Positions 35,601-42,479 of a stretch of DNA of 50,770 nt are shown piece after piece; the first letter of the stretch is position 1, and the number at the start of each line of letters is the position of its first letter. This DNA is from Flavobacteriales bacterium (lineage in GTDB: Bacteria > Bacteroidota > Bacteroidia > Flavobacteriales_D > Sanyastnellaceae). Both the position numbers and the translations under genes were made by a program. The notes under the pieces were generated by a model. That model ran no database searches. It was not told where the DNA came from and saw only the letters and a list, made by a program, of their open reading frames with translations. The stretch is taken from the NCBI GenBank assembly GCA_002683345.1, contig NYSX01000068.1, positions 1-50,770 of the forward strand, given 5' to 3'.

Positions 35601-36832
35601 TGCATTGGGAGGTTGAGCATGGTTCGGGCACGAGACATGGGGATTTGGGTCTTCCCGTCAAACGCCACCACAAACGCCCCTTCAAATCCTTCCGCGCGTA
35701 GGGCCTTCTTGGCTTCATGCGCTTGGTCGGGGTGGGCGTGGTGGCCCGTCACATACTTGTACAATCCATGACGAATGTAAGGTTTGGCCTCGGAGTGCCC
35801 GCGCAAATCTGGAGAATCTGGGGGCAAGGCCGATTCCGCAGTCAGGATCTGCACGCCAAACCACACCTCGGAGCCCAAGGTGGGGGCGGTTTCGAGGGGG
35901 GCGTTCTCTGCGCTCGCGGTGTCGTCTGCGATTGAAGCATGGCCTTCGACCTGGGCGTTTTCCTCAGTGGGCGCGTGTTCCGAGTTCTCGGTCTCTGCCG
36001 CTTGGCTGTTCGGGTCCGCGGGGGCGACCTGCTCAAGGTCTGAGCGCGAGGCGAGGTAGGTGTCGCGGAAGGCGCGGTAGATGGCCGAGGCCATGTAGGC
36101 TTTGCCGTTTTCGGATTGCAAGAAATCTTCTTCCTCAGGGTTGGTCAAAAAGCCCAATTCCACCAGCGTGCTCGGCATGGTGGTGTAGGAGATGACGTAG
36201 AATCCGGCCTGCTTCACGCCCCGGTCTCGTCTTCCCACGCGCTCCTTGAACTGCTGTTGAATCGCCGCCCCCAGCGTCAAGCTGGCGTCGAGGTTGACGT
36301 TTTGGCGCAGCGAGAGGGCGATGTAGGTGTCGGGGTCATTGGGGTCAAACCCGTCGTAGTTGCGCTCGTAGCCTTCTTCCTTGAACATGGATGCATTCTC
36401 CCGCATCGCTACGCGAAGGCTTTCTTCGCTCTTGTGCATGCCCATGACGTACGTGCTCGAGCCCCGGGCGCCGGCGTTGTCGAAGGCGTCGCAGTGGATG
36501 GACACAAACAAGTCGGCTTGGGCTTCGTTGGCAATCCGAACACGCTCGCGCAGGGCGGGGAAGCTGTCGTCTTTGCGGGTGTAAATGACCTTGACTTCGG
36601 GCAGGTTTTCTTCGATGTAAGCCCCGAGTTGCAGGGTCACATCCAAGGTGATGTCCTTCTCCGTGGTGGTGTAGCGACCCGTTCCGAGATTCCCAGGATC
36701 CTTGCCGCCGTGTCCGGCATCGAGCACCAAGGTCAAGACAGGCGGGGCAGGGGCAAACGCAGCACAGGCGGTCACCAGGGCAACACACGCTGCCATGACG
36801 CGTTGTTTGGCTACTTTTGGACGCTGCTTCAT
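35597..36832 (-). CDS. N-acetylmuramoyl-L-alanine amidase with SPOR-like C-terminus
   Basis: 411 aa from ATG 36832 (MKQRPKVAKQRVMAACVALVTACAAFAP), a signal peptide. The Amidase_3 zinc enzyme covers about 32-245: LVLDAGHGGKDPGN (zinc His), SIHCDAFD (zinc His) and the catalytic Glu in STLVELGFLTNPEEE. A low-complexity Glu/Ala linker follows, then a SPOR-like module (VWFGVQILTAES..GLYKYVTGHHAHPDQAHEAKKALRAEGFEGAFVVAF). It cleaves stem peptides from peptidoglycan. The 59 extra track residues upstream run antisense to lptD. Its start codon shares bases with the earliest possible lptD start (CATG at 36830-36833). Confidence 0.93.
   Translation of the reverse strand: MKQRPKVAKQRVMAACVALVTACAAFAPAPPVLTLVLDAGHGGKDPGNLGTGRYTTTEKDITLDVTLQLGAYIEENLPEVKVIYTRKDDSFPALRERVRIANEAQADLFVSIHCDAFDNAGARGSSTYVMGMHKSEESLRVAMRENASMFKEEGYERNYDGFDPNDPDTYIALSLRQNVNLDASLTLGAAIQQQFKERVGRRDRGVKQAGFYVISYTTMPSTLVELGFLTNPEEEDFLQSENGKAYMASAIYRAFRDTYLASRSDLEQVAPADPNSQAAETENSEHAPTEENAQVEGHASIADDTASAENAPLETAPTLGSEVWFGVQILTAESALPPDSPDLRGHSEAKPYIRHGLYKYVTGHHAHPDQAHEAKKALRAEGFEGAFVVAFDGKTQIPMSRARTMLNLPMQ
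36812..36819 (+). promoter_or_regulatory. -7 promoter box (TACTTTTG) for lptD, inside amidase coding sequence
   Basis: Exact TAnnTTTG match on the plus strand, 11 bases before ATG 36831 or 53 bases before ATG 36873. It lies over early codons of the amidase on the other strand. Confidence 0.45.
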
Positions 36833-36841
36833 GCCGGTTCT

Positions 36842-36849
36842 CAAACATA
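36842..36849 (-). promoter_or_regulatory. -7 promoter box (TATGTTTG) for the amidase operon
   Basis: Exact TAnnTTTG on the minus strand, nine bases before the amidase ATG. It probably drives the seven-gene minus-strand unit. Confidence 0.5.
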
Positions 36850-36872
36850 CCGCACACCCCTGTGGACGCGCG

Positions 36873-39290
36873 ATGCGGGCAGGTTCGATTATCCTTTTTT
36901 GGATGTTGATAAGCCCCGTGTTTTGGGCCCAAACGACCGCACCCGATTCCACCCAAACCGACGACGTGGTCGCCCCGGGGGAGGTGGTGGAATACGACGC
37001 CCAAGACATCTATTTCGCGGTGGACAGCGGGCTGGCGTACCTGACCGGGGAGGCCCAAGTGGTCAGCGGCACGATGACGCTGCGCGCCCACCGCATCGTG
37101 TTGGACCTTGAGGTGGGGGAGGTGTGTGCCTACGGGACGCGAGACAGCACGGGCGCTTGGGTGGGGCGGCCGGAGTTCAAGGATGGTCCCCAATCCTTCA
37201 GCCAGGATCAGCTTTGCTACAACTTCGAAACGGGCAAAGGCCTGAGTCGTCACGCGGTCACCACCGAGCAGGACATCGTTTTCCACGCCGACCGGGCCAA
37301 ACGTCAACCCGACGAAACGGTTCACGTCCGGGACGGAAAGTTCACCACCTGCGACGCCGACAACCCCCACTTTCACTTCCACCTGACCAAGGCCATCATG
37401 GTGCCCAACGAGAAGGTGGTGAGCGGTCCGTTGTACCTGAAATTCCGCAAGATCCCGACGCCGCTGGCCCTGCCTTTTGGGTGGTTCCCATTGCAGCGCG
37501 AGAAGCAGAGTCAAGGGGTTCTCCTTCCGGGCTACGGGGACGGCGGCGACTTGGGCTTCTTCTTGAAGGACCTCGGGTACTACATGCCGCTTGGGGACCA
37601 TTGGGATGCCAAACTCTTGACCGACATCTACACCGGCGGGAGTTGGGCCGCCCGGGTGACCTCGAATTACAACTACCGCTACCGGAGCACTGGATCGTTC
37701 AGCGTGAGTTACCAGCGCCAGCGGGAGGGGTTTGCAGGCACGCCGGGCTTTGGGTTGTCCAACAACTTCTTCGTGCGCTGGAGCCACAGCCAAGACCCTC
37801 GGGCGCGTCCCAACTCGCGCTTCAATGCCTCGGTGAATTTTGGGTCGTCGGGCAACTTCCAGCAAAACTTGAACAGCACCCAAGAGGAGTATTTGTCCAA
37901 CACCTTCCAGTCGAGTTTGCAGTGGACAGCCAAGGTGCCGAGGACGCCTTTTTCGACCAACATCAGTGCGCGGCACAACCAAAATTCGCTGACGGGAAAT
38001 GTGACCTTGACCGTGCCCTCGCTTTCCTTGAACATGCAGCGGACAAGCCTGTCCAAACTCGTGGGATTGGATGCCGGAAAGTCGGCACTCTTGGATGGGG
38101 TGGCCGTCACGTACAGCACCCAAATGGAGAACACCATTCAGGGAGCCGACAGCGCGTTTGGCGCGCAGGATTGGTCAAGTTTGAAAATACGCAATGGACT
38201 GAAGCACAAGTTAAAATTGACTTCCAGTTCAAGTGTTGGTTTTGTTTCTCTGTCTCCATCGTTCACCTACGACCAGTACGATTCCTTCCAGTCATTGGAC
38301 GTGTCGGAGGTGCAGGTGACGGAGGACTCTACGGCCTTTGTGAACGACACGCTTCGGGGATTTCAATCGGCCAATGAATGGCGTTTGGGGGTGACGGCGA
38401 GCACACGCTTTTACGGCACGTTCAACATCCCTGGGGAAGGCCGTGTGAAAGCCGTGCGTCACGTCTTGGCCCCGAGTCTGGGGGTAAGCTACAACCCCGA
38501 GCGAATGCGCGAGCAAAGCTTGGTCACCGATGCGGGGGAGGTGGGGTGGAATCCCTATGCCCTGGGCCGGTACGTGCCCAACGATCTTCGTGAAGCGGGT
38601 TCCTTGAATTTTGGGTTGAGCCAAAACATCGAAGCCAAGGTCGCCGACCGCGAAACGGGGGAGTTGAGGAAGGTGAAGATTTTGGACAACCTGAGCACCT
38701 CGGGGAATTTCAACTTCGTGGCGGATTCCCTGAAGCTTTCGGACTTTCAAACTCGGGCATTCACCAGCCTGTTCAACCGGGTGAATGTCAATGTCAACGC
38801 GACCCACACGGCCTATGCACGCGACACGCTGACGGGCCAGGTCATCGACACCTTCTTGGCGTCTCAAGGCCAAGGATTGGTCCGGTTGAAGCGCGTCACG
38901 GGGGCCATGGGAACAAGCTTCAAGTCTGCCCAGGATGCGGGCACGCCTTGGAACGCGCGGTTGGACTACAACGTCAACTTGTCCCGTCAGTGGGCCTCAG
39001 AGCTGCAAAGGGACACGAGCGTGGTGACGCATGCCTTGAGTGCCCGAGGGAGCGTGAATGTGTTGAAGCGCTACAAATTGGATGTCACCACGGGGTACGA
39101 CTTGGCCCGACGCGAGTTCACGCCGACCAATTTGAACTTCTACGTGGATTTGCATTGCTGGGAGCTGTCGTTCAACTGGATTCCCTTTGGGGTCCGGCAG
39201 AGTTTCTCTCTGCGTTTGAACGTGAAATCGGCCTTGTTGCGCGACCTCAAATTGGAGGCACGAGGGTCCGACGGAAAGCTGCTGTTCTAA
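36873..39290 (+). CDS. lptD: LPS-assembly protein LptD (OstA-like outer-membrane barrel)
   Basis: 805 aa from ATG 36873 (MRAGSIILFWMLISPVFWAQ, a compact signal peptide). ATG 36831 is an alternative that adds 14 residues. The N-terminal OstA-like part (EYDAQDIYFAVDSGLAYLTGEAQVVSGTMTLRAHRIVLDL, then KFTTCDADNPHFHF) is followed by a large barrel of repeated amphipathic strands (YNYRYRSTGSFSVSYQRQ, GSSGNFQQNLNSTQEEYLSNTF). LptD inserts lipopolysaccharide into the outer leaflet. The domain order and the FTTCDxDxPHFHF block match the Bacteroidota LptD group. The gene is divergent from the amidase with interlocked promoters. Confidence 0.9.
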   Translation: MRAGSIILFWMLISPVFWAQTTAPDSTQTDDVVAPGEVVEYDAQDIYFAVDSGLAYLTGEAQVVSGTMTLRAHRIVLDLEVGEVCAYGTRDSTGAWVGRPEFKDGPQSFSQDQLCYNFETGKGLSRHAVTTEQDIVFHADRAKRQPDETVHVRDGKFTTCDADNPHFHFHLTKAIMVPNEKVVSGPLYLKFRKIPTPLALPFGWFPLQREKQSQGVLLPGYGDGGDLGFFLKDLGYYMPLGDHWDAKLLTDIYTGGSWAARVTSNYNYRYRSTGSFSVSYQRQREGFAGTPGFGLSNNFFVRWSHSQDPRARPNSRFNASVNFGSSGNFQQNLNSTQEEYLSNTFQSSLQWTAKVPRTPFSTNISARHNQNSLTGNVTLTVPSLSLNMQRTSLSKLVGLDAGKSALLDGVAVTYSTQMENTIQGADSAFGAQDWSSLKIRNGLKHKLKLTSSSSVGFVSLSPSFTYDQYDSFQSLDVSEVQVTEDSTAFVNDTLRGFQSANEWRLGVTASTRFYGTFNIPGEGRVKAVRHVLAPSLGVSYNPERMREQSLVTDAGEVGWNPYALGRYVPNDLREAGSLNFGLSQNIEAKVADRETGELRKVKILDNLSTSGNFNFVADSLKLSDFQTRAFTSLFNRVNVNVNATHTAYARDTLTGQVIDTFLASQGQGLVRLKRVTGAMGTSFKSAQDAGTPWNARLDYNVNLSRQWASELQRDTSVVTHALSARGSVNVLKRYKLDVTTGYDLARREFTPTNLNFYVDLHCWELSFNWIPFGVRQSFSLRLNVKSALLRDLKLEARGSDGKLLF

Positions 39291-39304
39291 CGAGGGAAGA
39301 CGTT

Positions 39305-39472
39305 TTACGAGCGGACGTACCAGCGGTACAGCATCACCGCAAGACACACCAGAAAGGCGAAGAAACTGATTTTGTTGATGCCGTGCATCATGCGAAGATT
39401 CAACCCTGAGTCCGTGTCCTTTTTGAACAAGTTGAGAGGGTTTAGGTAGTATAGGAACTTCTTGAAAAACAT
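39305..39472 (-). CDS. DUF6728-like 55-aa membrane micro-protein
   Basis: Too short for the ORF track. The minus strand from ATG 39472 reads MFFKKFLYYLNPLNLFKK, then a short polar stretch, NLRMMHGINKISFFAF, LVCLAVMLYRWYVRS and TAA, 55 aa. The charged N-terminus, the NLRxMHGIN motif and the single C-terminal helix match small conserved proteins of Bacteroidota that I recall as DUF6728. Function is unknown; it should sit in the inner membrane. It follows ridA by 18 bases on the same strand and is probably co-transcribed. Its stop is 14 bases from the convergent lptD stop. Confidence 0.75.
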   Translation of the reverse strand: MFFKKFLYYLNPLNLFKKDTDSGLNLRMMHGINKISFFAFLVCLAVMLYRWYVRS

Positions 39473-39490
39473 GATGTTGTGGTTGTTTGT

Positions 39491-39871
39491 TTAACCCTTT
39501 TGTGCAATCATCGAAATTTCGACGCGGGCGCCTTTGGGCAGGGCCAACACCGCCACCGCTTCCCGGGCTGGAAAGGGCATGGGCATGGCTTCCCTGTACG
39601 CGGCATCCATCTCTGCATAGTCGTCCATCGTGGTCAAAAAAACAGAAGCCTTGACGACGTTGTTCAAGTCCAGACCCGCGGCTTGAAGGATGGCTTGGGC
39701 ATTGGCGATGCAGCGTGCCGTGGCGGCTTTCATGTCTGCGGAGATCAGCTCGCCTGAAGCGGGGTCCAAGGGGATTTGTCCGCTGACGAACACCAAATCG
39801 CCCGCTTCCACAGCTTGGCTGTAGGCGGCGACGGGTTGTGCGGCGTCTGAGGTGTCGATGCGTGAAGACAT
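39491..39871 (-). CDS. ridA: RidA family reactive enamine/imine deaminase
   Basis: 126 aa from ATG 39871 (MSSRIDTSDAAQPVAAYSQAVEAGDLVFVSGQIPLDP), the normal RidA length. It hydrolyses reactive 2-aminoacrylate-type imines made by PLP enzymes. Signatures are AAYSQAV, FVSGQIPLDPASGE, the carboxylate-binding Arg near ATARCIANAQAIL, and VVKASVFLTTMDDYAEMDAAYREAMP followed by PAREAVAVLALPKGARVEISMIA. A consensus -7 box lies 23 bases upstream. The DUF6728-like gene follows. Confidence 0.93.
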   Translation of the reverse strand: MSSRIDTSDAAQPVAAYSQAVEAGDLVFVSGQIPLDPASGELISADMKAATARCIANAQAILQAAGLDLNNVVKASVFLTTMDDYAEMDAAYREAMPMPFPAREAVAVLALPKGARVEISMIAQKG

Positions 39872-39894
39872 GAGAGTATGTTTGTGTGAGCGTT

Positions 39895-39902
39895 CAAATC
39901 TA
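39895..39902 (-). promoter_or_regulatory. -7 promoter box (TAGATTTG) for ridA
   Basis: Exact TAnnTTTG on the minus strand, 23 bases before the ridA ATG, in the 37-base gap to the divergent amidotransferase gene. Confidence 0.45.
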
Positions 39903-39908
39903 CGCCCG

Positions 39909-40547
39909 ATGCGCATCACCCTCTTCGACAACCACGATTCCTTCACGTGGAACCTTGCCCACGATTTGGGGAGGTTTGGCTGGACGGTGAATGTCGTTCG
40001 AGAAGGCGCGTGGACCGCAGATCACTGGGTCCAAACCGATGCGCTTGTGCTGTCCCCCGGCCCAGGGTTGCCTGAAGAGCACGCCCAATTGATGGACGTC
40101 ACGGCAGAGGCGCTCCGCAGGGGCGTACCGACGTTGGGGGTCTGTTTGGGCATGCAAGCACTCGCAGTGCATGCAGGAGGAACCTTGCGCAACCTCGAGG
40201 CCCCTTTGCACGGCCGTCGATCGGCGATGACCGTGGATGCTGCTGCCGCCACGTGCGGTCCTTTGGGGACCATGTGGGAAGGCTTGGGGCCGTCCATGGA
40301 GGTTGGCCACTACCACAGCTGGGTGGTGGAGGAGGAGTCCCTTCCAGCGGGCTGGCATGTGAACGCCCGCAGCAGTCAGGGTGTGCCCATGGCCATGGGC
40401 CATGAATCCCTTCCCGTTGCGGGCGTCCAATTTCATCCCGAGTCCGTCTTGACGCCCCAAGGGCGTGACTTGCTGCGCGGATGGGGTGAGGCAGCTCAGC
40501 GTTGCTTGGCCATCTCGGCCTCGAACGTCTCCTTGAACTTCTCGTAG
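39909..40547 (+). CDS. Glutamine amidotransferase, anthranilate/aminodeoxychorismate synthase component II (TrpG/PabA type)
   Basis: 212 aa from ATG 39909 (MRITLFDNHDSFTWNLAHDLGRFG). It is a class I glutamine amidotransferase that feeds ammonia to a chorismate-using partner. Motifs are the oxyanion loop LSPGPGLPEE, catalytic Cys in GVCLGMQALAVHAGG, and the His/Glu pair in GVQFHPESVLTPQG. TrpG and PabA cannot be told apart here because no component I gene is adjacent. The expected 'NVSPGP' reads VLSPGPG. The last 52 bases overlap the convergent lipoprotein gene, unusually long for this window. Confidence 0.88.
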   Translation: MRITLFDNHDSFTWNLAHDLGRFGWTVNVVREGAWTADHWVQTDALVLSPGPGLPEEHAQLMDVTAEALRRGVPTLGVCLGMQALAVHAGGTLRNLEAPLHGRRSAMTVDAAAATCGPLGTMWEGLGPSMEVGHYHSWVVEEESLPAGWHVNARSSQGVPMAMGHESLPVAGVQFHPESVLTPQGRDLLRGWGEAAQRCLAISASNVSLNFS

Positions 40548-41059
40548 TTGTACTCAGCCTTGATGCGCTCGTCTTGCGACAGGCGCTCGTTGTACTTGCC
40601 GACCAAATCGGTGGCGGACAACTCCACAGCCATGTAGCTGACAAAGGTGCCGTCGGTTTTTTGGGTCAAACGCTGGCAGGCGGTGATGGCGCCGGACAGG
40701 AGCTGGTCCACCACGGTGCGTGCCAAATCGTTGAAGGTCTCGGTGACCTCCTCCACGTTGTTGAACTTGGTGCTGTTCACGTAGTTGTCGGTCACAATTT
40801 CAATGGTGGCGTTGATGGAACGGGCAAGCTTGGCTTCGGCATTGGATCGCGCCATTTTCTTGGCAGTTTCCCGGCTCATGCTCTGGCCTGTGGCCGAAGC
40901 GCGGAAGTGGTTCTTGTCGCTCTTGTACTCGTCGCTGGCACAGTACTCGAGGATTTCGATCTCACCGGCCTGCTTGGGGGTCATGCTCTTGTTGCTGCAG
41001 CCTGTCATGGCTGCGGTGGCCACAATCAAGGCCAAAGGAAGGGTGATGCGAAGGTTCAT
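40496..41059 (-). CDS. LPP20-like lipoprotein (small)
   Basis: 187 aa. The signal peptide MNLRITLPLALIVATAAMTGCSN carries lipobox MTGC. The mature part follows the LPP20/FlgP pattern: FRASATGQSMSRETAKKMARSNAEAKLARSINATIEIVTDNYVN, then TFNDLARTVVDQLLSGAITACQRLTQ and VSYMAVELS. It is the third gene of a three-lipoprotein run after the CsgG/TPR and larger LPP20 genes. A TACTTTTC box 18 bases upstream hints at an extra promoter. It is probably anchored to the outer membrane. Function is unknown. The 3' end overlaps the amidotransferase gene by 52 bases. Confidence 0.78.
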   Translation of the reverse strand: MNLRITLPLALIVATAAMTGCSNKSMTPKQAGEIEILEYCASDEYKSDKNHFRASATGQSMSRETAKKMARSNAEAKLARSINATIEIVTDNYVNSTKFNNVEEVTETFNDLARTVVDQLLSGAITACQRLTQKTDGTFVSYMAVELSATDLVGKYNERLSQDERIKAEYNYEKFKETFEAEMAKQR

Positions 41060-41077
41060 GGAGGTGGGGTTTGTGTC

Positions 41078-41085
41078 GAAAAGTA
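41078..41085 (-). promoter_or_regulatory. Possible internal -7 box for the small LPP20 gene
   Basis: The minus strand reads TACTTTTC, one change from TAnnTTTG, 18 bases before the ATG and within the 45-base gap of the lipoprotein run. Confidence 0.25.
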
Positions 41086-41104
41086 AAGATTTTCTCAGTC
41101 AGTT

Positions 41105-42475
41105 TCAGAAACCGTGCCAAAGTCGAATCAAGGCAGGGACAAAGTCGGAGGTGATTTCCTCAGAAGCCTTGCTGTACGCAGCGTCCGTGGCCCGAGGCAA
41201 GTCGAGTTGGATGCCTTTGATGCGGGTCAGGGTTTGGGTGAAAAGGACCTCACCTTCACGGTTGGTGACCGTGCCCACCACGTCGGTGTACACGGTGGTG
41301 AATCCCTGTCCGCTGCCGCCGGGCCGGGCGTCGGCTTCCACAGTCAAAATCATGTCGGCATCGGCATCTGTCGCTAGGAGAGAGACGTTGGCCGATTGGA
41401 GGGCTTGTTGGATGGCAGGCGCAAGCATCGCTTGGTCGCGTTTCTTCCCAAACGCCCGCTCTTCGATGCGCAATGACACTTCAATGGGGGCCAAGGTTAC
41501 CTCCACGCGAAGGGGGACGCTTTGCAGTCCCTCCGCGGCTTGTCGGAAGGGGTGCATGAGGGGAAGTCCTTGCACAAAAGCCTTGGGCTCCACGCGAACT
41601 TCGAGGGCCGTGCCACGCTTCCCAGGTTCAAATTTCTCGAGCGTGATGGTCGCCTCGCCCTGGGCGTTGGTGACGGCCTCGCCCCGCGTGGGGAACTCGC
41701 CCCGGTTGTAGCGGTACGACAACGTCACGTTGGGGGCGGGCTTGCCGTCGAGCAGCGCCGTCACGACCACGTCGCCGCGGAAGGCGTCCCTCACGTTCAA
41801 CGTGACGGAAGAGTCGGCGCTCGCCAATTGAAGTCCGGCCACACAATCGTCGAGCAAGCCGACCAATTCGAGGGGGACGGAAGTCTCCGTTCCGTCTGCC
41901 CCCACGTGAACCAGAGGCTTGTCTAAGAAGGGGCGGAGTGCGTCCAACCCACGGACTGCTGCATCCACGACTTGTTGCACTTGCGCAAGGCCACGTGCGG
42001 CGCGCGCCGTTTCAAGGTGCTCCATCGACAGGGCCAGTGCGGCTTGTCTTTTGGCCTCTTGGATGCGTGCGTGCTCGGCCTTGCTCAGCTGGTAGTACAC
42101 CATGACCTCGGTTTCCGTGGCGTACGTGTCCACCAAGGTGAAGCCCTCCAAATCTTCCTTGGTGGTGCTTTCAGACGAAAAATTGAACGACTCTGAGAGC
42201 CAATCGTTGACCTGAAGGGTCTTGGTGGTCGAGGTGGACTTCACCTGCACCCGAATCTCGCGAGAGAGGTTGTCCAAGGCTTGTTGTTTGGCCACGGCGT
42301 CTGCGTCCAGCGGGTGGACAAGCTTCGAGGCCGAGCCGATGCCGATGTAGTACCCTGCCTTGACTGGGGACTCAAAGGTCCAGCTTGGTGCAGGCGCCAC
42401 CGCCGTGCGGGAACCCGCACATCCGGCCAACGTCGCCAAACACAAAACACCAGCAAAGAGGGATGTCAATCGCAT
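41105..42475 (-). CDS. LPP20-family lipoprotein (large, multi-domain)
   Basis: 456 aa. Lipoprotein signal MRLTSLFAGVLCLATLAGCAGS with lipobox LAGC. Residues 30-150 are the LPP20-like module (GYYIGIGSASKLVHPLDADAVAKQQALDNLSREIRVQVKSTSTTK). Residues about 215-290 look like a carboxypeptidase-regulatory or Ig-like beta domain (VVTALLDGKPAPNVTLSYRYN..TRGEAVTNAQGEATITL). The last part (DADADMILTVEADARPGG..VYTDVVGTVTNREGEVLF) recalls the FlgO/CsgG-type fold. It follows the CsgG/TPR gene by four bases, so the two are translated together. Domain assignments beyond LPP20 are inference. Confidence 0.75.
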   Translation of the reverse strand: MRLTSLFAGVLCLATLAGCAGSRTAVAPAPSWTFESPVKAGYYIGIGSASKLVHPLDADAVAKQQALDNLSREIRVQVKSTSTTKTLQVNDWLSESFNFSSESTTKEDLEGFTLVDTYATETEVMVYYQLSKAEHARIQEAKRQAALALSMEHLETARAARGLAQVQQVVDAAVRGLDALRPFLDKPLVHVGADGTETSVPLELVGLLDDCVAGLQLASADSSVTLNVRDAFRGDVVVTALLDGKPAPNVTLSYRYNRGEFPTRGEAVTNAQGEATITLEKFEPGKRGTALEVRVEPKAFVQGLPLMHPFRQAAEGLQSVPLRVEVTLAPIEVSLRIEERAFGKKRDQAMLAPAIQQALQSANVSLLATDADADMILTVEADARPGGSGQGFTTVYTDVVGTVTNREGEVLFTQTLTRIKGIQLDLPRATDAAYSKASEEITSDFVPALIRLWHGF

Positions 42476-42479
42476 GAAA

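Noticed and set aside
36345-38123. 592-aa minus-strand ORF spanning the amidase/lptD junction
   Set aside because: It runs out of frame through the amidase start and antisense to lptD; no domain.
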